The notes under the pieces were generated by a model. It was given only the letters and a program-made list of their open reading frames with translations, was not told where the DNA came from and searched no databases. Source: an uncultured Alphaproteobacteria bacterium (GTDB taxonomy: Bacteria > Pseudomonadota > Alphaproteobacteria > Rhodobacterales > Rhodobacteraceae). From it: a stretch of DNA of 37,394 bases. How positions within the stretch are numbered: position 1 is the stretch's first letter; each line of letters begins with the position of its first letter. Made by a program: the position numbers and the translations under genes. Shown in pieces: positions 33,703-37,394 of the stretch. The DNA lies in contig CABZEG010000016.1 in NCBI GenBank assembly GCA_902524655.1, forward strand, positions 1 through 37,394, read 5' to 3'.

Positions 33703-34944
33703 ATGATTAAAAATATTATGCGGTTGGTTGTAGCAAGTGCTATAGCTGTTTTTGCTGCCCCTATTTTTGCTGATGGTCACGGATGTAAAATATCAGCAAG
33801 GGTTAGCATTGTAGGTAACGAGTTTCCAGCAATCCACGCAGTTGCCGATGGTGCAAAGGTATGTAAGGGATCAGAAGTTAAGGCTAACTTGACAGCTGAT
33901 CACCAAAAAATAAATGTTGCTGGTATGAGTGGTAATCCAGCGGAGTATACTTCTGCCATTATAGCCAATTCATCAATAGTTGCGTTAATGAATAATGATG
34001 TGATTAGACCATTAGATGATCTTGTTGCAAAACATGGAAAAGGCCTAAAGAAAAACCAGCTCATCACGATTAATGGTAAAGTTATGGCCGTTGCTTTTAT
34101 GGCAAATGCACAACATTTGGTTTATCGTTCAGATATTTTAGAAAAAGCTGGCATATCAGCTCCAAAAACCTATGAAGAAATGCTCGCTGGAGCAAAAATC
34201 ATAAAAGATAAAGGTTTAATGGATTATCCTCTAGGAGGTGCCTATAAAGCTGGCTGGAATTTAGCTCAGGAATTTACAAATATGTATATTGGTCATGGAG
34301 GTGAATTTTTTAAGCCGGGTTCAGCTGAAGTGTCAATTAATAATGCAAAGGGAGTAGCTACACTTGAGATGTTAAAAGCCCTTTCCACATACATGAATCC
34401 GGATTTCTTGACTCATGACTCGAACGCTACTTCAGCTGAGTGGAAAGCTGGTAATGTAGCTATGATGAATATGTGGGGATCAAGAATGGGTCCTTTGATG
34501 GATCCTGAGCAGTCAACTCCAACGGTAGTAAAAACAACTACACTAGGAGATCCTATGACTGTTGGAGGAGGATCAACTCCTGCAACAACACTTTGGTGGG
34601 ACGGTTGGACTGTTGCTAAAAACATCTCAGATGCAGAAGCTGAAGCCACGTTTATAGCAATGATGAATGGTATTAATCCTAAAAGATTGGACGATAAAAT
34701 GATGCCATTAGCTGTTTGGCTGATCGAAGGATTTAAACCTGGTCCAGCAAATGTAGGCGTTGCTGCTGCAGCAAGGATGAACGCAATTCCATATCCTATG
34801 CTACCTTATCAAGGACTTCTACACTCAGCTCTTGGTAGTGAAATTGTAGACTTTATGCAAGGTAAAGAAGGTGCAGCCACTGCTCTTGCAGACGTTGAAG
34901 CTGCTTATACTGCAGCCGCAAAAGAAAAGGGTTTCCTTAACTAA
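33703..34944 (+). CDS. Substrate-binding protein of a sugar-type ABC importer
   Basis: A 413-residue periplasmic protein. A signal peptide ends near residue 23 (VFAAPIFA before DGHG). The body is of the extracellular solute-binding family 1 (MalE/UgpB type), seen in the domain blocks DVIRPLDDLVAKHGKG, TINGKVMAVAFMANAQHLVY, KAGISAPKTYEEMLAG and the late GWTVAKNISDAEAEATFIAMMNG. It captures the substrate in the periplasm for the permeases; the substrate is not known. Its mature carboxy-terminal part is rich in alanine. TGGAG precedes the ATG, two hairpins stand upstream and a terminator-like hairpin follows, an arrangement that raises its level relative to the permeases. Confidence 0.9.
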   Translation: MIKNIMRLVVASAIAVFAAPIFADGHGCKISARVSIVGNEFPAIHAVADGAKVCKGSEVKANLTADHQKINVAGMSGNPAEYTSAIIANSSIVALMNNDVIRPLDDLVAKHGKGLKKNQLITINGKVMAVAFMANAQHLVYRSDILEKAGISAPKTYEEMLAGAKIIKDKGLMDYPLGGAYKAGWNLAQEFTNMYIGHGGEFFKPGSAEVSINNAKGVATLEMLKALSTYMNPDFLTHDSNATSAEWKAGNVAMMNMWGSRMGPLMDPEQSTPTVVKTTTLGDPMTVGGGSTPATTLWWDGWTVAKNISDAEAEATFIAMMNGINPKRLDDKMMPLAVWLIEGFKPGPANVGVAAAARMNAIPYPMLPYQGLLHSALGSEIVDFMQGKEGAATALADVEAAYTAAAKEKGFLN

Positions 34945-34955
34945 ATGTGATCTTG

Positions 34956-34992
34956 TATCAGGGAAGCTTAATACTTCCCTGATAATTTTTTT
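34956..34992 (+). terminator. Intrinsic terminator between binding protein and permease genes
   Basis: TATCAGGGAAG (34956-34966) and CTTCCCTGATA (34974-34984) pair perfectly over 11 bases around a seven-base loop, and a run of seven T (34986-34992) follows. This is a textbook rho-independent terminator, but it lies inside the importer operon, 17 bases before the first permease ATG. Partial read-through would make the binding protein more abundant than the permeases. Confidence 0.85.
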
Positions 34993-35009
34993 GTTCAAGA
35001 GTTTATTTA

Positions 35010-36041
35010 ATGAAACATAAAACTTTTTTTTGGTTCTTTTTGCCTACAGCATCTGCAATGCTACTTTTTATTGCTTTGCCAATTTTTTCAATTGTCATTC
35101 AGTCACTATTTACCCCTCATGATGCTGTAATTATCGTTACAGAGAACTGTGATCCTTTTGGTTGCAAGCAAGAAACGACAATTGATCAAGAAGCAACGAG
35201 AGATTTAAAGAAATCCGAACCATTAGGAAAGTTTGTTGGTTTAGAAATTTATAAGGACAGAGGCCATCTTGCGGTAAACGAAATAAAAGAAATATGGGTA
35301 GAGTCCAATAATTTCGCAGAATTTAGAAATAATATTGGGAACCTACCTTTTTATAGAGCTATGGCTTTTACTTTGACATTCACATTCACAGTGACACCGT
35401 TAATGCTCGTTTTTGGTTTTATTATTGCACTGGCTGTGAATTCCCTTCATCAGAATTTAAAGGGTTTAACTATCTTTTTCTCCCTTCTTCCAATGATTGT
35501 CTCTCCTTTGATAGGGTCTCTTGTCTTATTTTGGATGATAGACAGTAGAGGAATAATTGGTGAAGCACTGCAATATGTATTTGAAGACCCTGATTTATCT
35601 CTAAAAGCATCTACTGGTCTAACTTGGGTTATGTTGATAGTTTATGGCGTTTGGCATGCGGCTCCTTTTTCATTCGTTGTCTTTTATGCAGGATTACAAA
35701 CCTTACCGATGGACACTATAGAAAGTGCTAAAATTGATGGTGCGTCAAGGTTACAACAAGTTTGGTATGTAGTGATACCTCATCTAATGCCGCTTATTAC
35801 TTTTGTAGCATTGATGCAATTAATGGATAATTTTAGAGTCTTTGAACCTATAGTTGGCTTTAGTGCTGAAGCACATGCTCAATCTCTTTCATGGTTTATT
35901 TTTAATGACTTAGGGGGAGAAACTAGATTGCTTTCGTCTGCAGCAACATCTTCAGTTTTAACAATAATAGGTGTCTCTATTCTATTATTTCCTGTTTTGA
36001 TTAGAACTTGGTGTGATTTCAACGAAAAGAGTGCAAAATGA
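35010..36041 (+). CDS. ABC importer permease 1 (MalF type)
   Basis: A 343-residue inner-membrane permease with six membrane segments. The ATPase-docking EAA loop is present (ESAKIDGASRLQQVWYVVIP, about residues 240-259). Between the first and second membrane segments is an unusual periplasmic stretch of about 70-75 residues containing CDPFGC (C47 and C52) and LGKFVGLEIYKDRGHL. MalF-type permeases have an enlarged loop there. The start is ATG after AAGAG, behind the terminator hairpin. Its end overlaps the start of the second permease by four bases (ATGA). Confidence 0.9.
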   Translation: MKHKTFFWFFLPTASAMLLFIALPIFSIVIQSLFTPHDAVIIVTENCDPFGCKQETTIDQEATRDLKKSEPLGKFVGLEIYKDRGHLAVNEIKEIWVESNNFAEFRNNIGNLPFYRAMAFTLTFTFTVTPLMLVFGFIIALAVNSLHQNLKGLTIFFSLLPMIVSPLIGSLVLFWMIDSRGIIGEALQYVFEDPDLSLKASTGLTWVMLIVYGVWHAAPFSFVVFYAGLQTLPMDTIESAKIDGASRLQQVWYVVIPHLMPLITFVALMQLMDNFRVFEPIVGFSAEAHAQSLSWFIFNDLGGETRLLSSAATSSVLTIIGVSILLFPVLIRTWCDFNEKSAK

Positions 36042-36919
36042 TAAATCACTCTCTTAAACTTCCTATCTCGCTCAAAGTTTCCATATCGATATTTATTGTT
36101 TTTTGGTTAATTATTGCAGCTTTTCCGTTCATTTGGACTCTTTGGGGATCTTTTAAGATAGAAGCCGACTTCTTTTCAAAAGCAGATTGGATGAACGCTC
36201 TGTTTGCACCACGTACTATTGCCGAGAAAGGTGGGGCCTTTACGGGAGATGGTTATTATGGAGCTTGGGTGCAAGAGAACTTTTGGCAAGCGGTCATAAA
36301 TACAACTCTAGTATGCTTCTTCGTAGTAGGGACGTCTTTAACAATTGGGACACTAGGCGGGTATGCGCTTTCAAGATCATCTTACAAGTATACCTTTTGG
36401 CTGTTGATAACTGCTCTTATTTTTAGAGCTATGCCTCCGATAACTTTAGTAGCTGGTTATTTGTTACCATTTTATGAGTGGAATTTGTGGGGACATTTAG
36501 CAACCACAGTCATAGTCTTGGTCGCCATCAATCAGCCTTTTACATTATGGATGTTGCATAGTTTTTTTCAAAAAATTCCGAAAGAATTAGATGAAAGCGC
36601 AAAAGTCGACGGATGCACGCAGTTTCAGGCTTTTAGGCACGTTATTATACCCGTGATGTGGCCGGGCGTTATTACAACAGGACTGTTTAGCTTTTTATTG
36701 GCTTACAATGATTTTGCTATAACATCTATGCTCTTATCACAAAACAACCAAACCATGATGCCCAAGATAGCTAGTTTTATGGGAACTACACAAACTGAGG
36801 GAAATGTAATGTTTGCTGTAGCAGCAGTTGTTTCGACTACTGCACCCTTATTTATTATGGTCATGTTTTTTCAAAGGCAGATTGTAAGTGGACTGACTGC
36901 TGGGGCAGTTAAGGGATAA
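36038..36919 (+). CDS. ABC importer permease 2 (MalG type)
   Basis: A 293-residue inner-membrane permease with six membrane segments and the EAA loop DESAKVDGCTQFQAFRHVIIP. It forms a heterodimer with permease 1; their genes overlap by four bases, so translation is coupled. The length and loop match carbohydrate-type permeases. The HpsN-like dehydrogenase gene starts 63 bases downstream on the same strand, with no terminator between them, which suggests a common transcript. Confidence 0.92.
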   Translation: MINHSLKLPISLKVSISIFIVFWLIIAAFPFIWTLWGSFKIEADFFSKADWMNALFAPRTIAEKGGAFTGDGYYGAWVQENFWQAVINTTLVCFFVVGTSLTIGTLGGYALSRSSYKYTFWLLITALIFRAMPPITLVAGYLLPFYEWNLWGHLATTVIVLVAINQPFTLWMLHSFFQKIPKELDESAKVDGCTQFQAFRHVIIPVMWPGVITTGLFSFLLAYNDFAITSMLLSQNNQTMMPKIASFMGTTQTEGNVMFAVAAVVSTTAPLFIMVMFFQRQIVSGLTAGAVKG

Positions 36920-36982
36920 ATTTTGAGAAGAAATAATTGAAGAAAAATTTTTTTATTAATTTTAAAGGTAGAGGTTTAAAAA

Positions 36983-37394
36983 ATGGCGGTTAGAAAAATT
37001 AAAAACAGTAAATCAGAGGGTGAAAAGCTTGAAGAAGATTTTAATGTAAGGACTGTGGTCGAAAAAACATTGAAAGAAGTTGAAGTGAAAGGAGATGAAG
37101 CTGTTCGTGAGCTTTCAAAAAAGTTTGATAACTTTGACCGTCCAAATTTTTTGCTAACAGAATCCGAAATTGACGCCGCAATGCAAAAAGTTTCTACGCG
37201 TGATATGGAAGACATTAAATTTGCTCAAAATCAGATTAGAAGGTTTGCAAAAGAGCAGATGAATAGTATGAGTGATGTAGAGGTCGAAACTTTGCCAGGA
37301 GTAATTTTAGGTCATAAAAATATCCCAGTGCAATCAGTAGGGTGTTATGTTCCTGGAGGCAAGTTTCCAATGGTTGCCTCTGCACACATGTCAG
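36983..37394 (+). CDS. HpsN-like dehydrogenase of the histidinol dehydrogenase family, 3' truncated
   Basis: The first 137 residues of a larger protein that continues past the window end. The start is ATG with AGAGG eight bases upstream. The segments VETLPGVILGHKNIPVQSVG and YVPGGKFPMVASAHMS are typical of the HpsN branch (sulfopropanediol 3-dehydrogenase), which oxidises 2,3-dihydroxypropane-1-sulfonate to sulfolactate with NAD. True biosynthetic HisD has a different version of this region, and no his genes are near. It follows the sugar-type ABC importer, so the imported compound may be its substrate. The call of HpsN rather than another polyol dehydrogenase is likely but not proven. Confidence 0.78.
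   Translation, partial: MAVRKIKNSKSEGEKLEEDFNVRTVVEKTLKEVEVKGDEAVRELSKKFDNFDRPNFLLTESEIDAAMQKVSTRDMEDIKFAQNQIRRFAKEQMNSMSDVEVETLPGVILGHKNIPVQSVGCYVPGGKFPMVASAHMS

Noticed and set aside
36983-37394. Biosynthetic histidinol dehydrogenase (hisD)
   Set aside because: The visible motifs fit the HpsN branch better, and the neighbours are an importer, not histidine genes.

Overview
The window is a gene-dense, AT-rich stretch of a bacterial chromosome. Genes are packed with overlaps or short gaps, no stretch longer than about 170 bases lacks a gene, and I see no tRNA, rRNA, CRISPR array, insertion sequence or prophage gene. The content suggests a free-living marine alphaproteobacterium with a compact genome: a light-dependent photolyase-like protein, a HpsN-like histidinol-dehydrogenase homologue, a sugar-type ABC importer, a stand-alone corrinoid protein and a fused purine operon order. 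An affiliation such as SAR116 or AEGEAN-169 is inference only; no ribosomal marker is present.

Layout. 1-985: end of an iron-sulfur cryptochrome/photolyase-related gene overlapping a 42-residue DUF2256 zinc-finger gene. 1018-2253 (minus): Bcr/CflA-type efflux pump. 2287-7950 (plus): a probable operon of hotdog thioesterase, HSDL2-type SDR, single-chain acyl-CoA carboxylase (biotin carboxylase, biotin carrier and carboxyltransferase in one chain) and an ACAD10-type aminoglycoside-phosphotransferase-fold kinase. It looks like a catabolic route for an unusual CoA-linked or hydroxy acid. 7965-9994 (minus): SDR coupled to an MltB-type lytic transglycosylase. 10164-14724 (plus): RND/MMPL-type exporter, LolA-like periplasmic protein and DUF1302-like outer-membrane protein, a likely envelope lipid-transport module. 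14717-20608 (minus): SLC13 permease with RCK_C domains, dienelactone hydrolase, membrane-anchored trypsin-like protease, DUF350 protein, dual-specificity phosphatase and aldehyde dehydrogenase. 20702-23671 (plus): glutathione transferase, RNase D, SufE and a corrinoid-binding protein. 23706-29076 (minus): purQ, purS, purC and purB, overlapping end to start, then miaA and a MATE pump.

29198-37394 looks like a catabolic locus. A class II aldolase (plus) converges on a minus-strand set of degenerate HAD protein, RraA-like protein and tandem SnoaL-like protein. Facing that set, on the plus strand, are an ABC importer (ATPase, binding protein, two permeases) and the start of a HpsN-like dehydrogenase that runs off the window. 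A LacI-type palindrome sits between the -10 box and the ATPase start, paired hairpins precede the binding-protein gene, and a perfect terminator hairpin follows it. Together these suggest regulated import and oxidation of a small polyol or sulfonate such as 2,3-dihydroxypropane-1-sulfonate, although the substrate is not shown by the sequence.

The strongest oddities are: purQ appears to start at ATA; the HAD protein has lost its nucleophilic aspartate; the photolyase-like protein lacks the usual CxxC pair of its iron-sulfur site; and the carboxylase operon has no identifiable pathway assignment. About ten of the genes use GTG, TTG or ATA starts.
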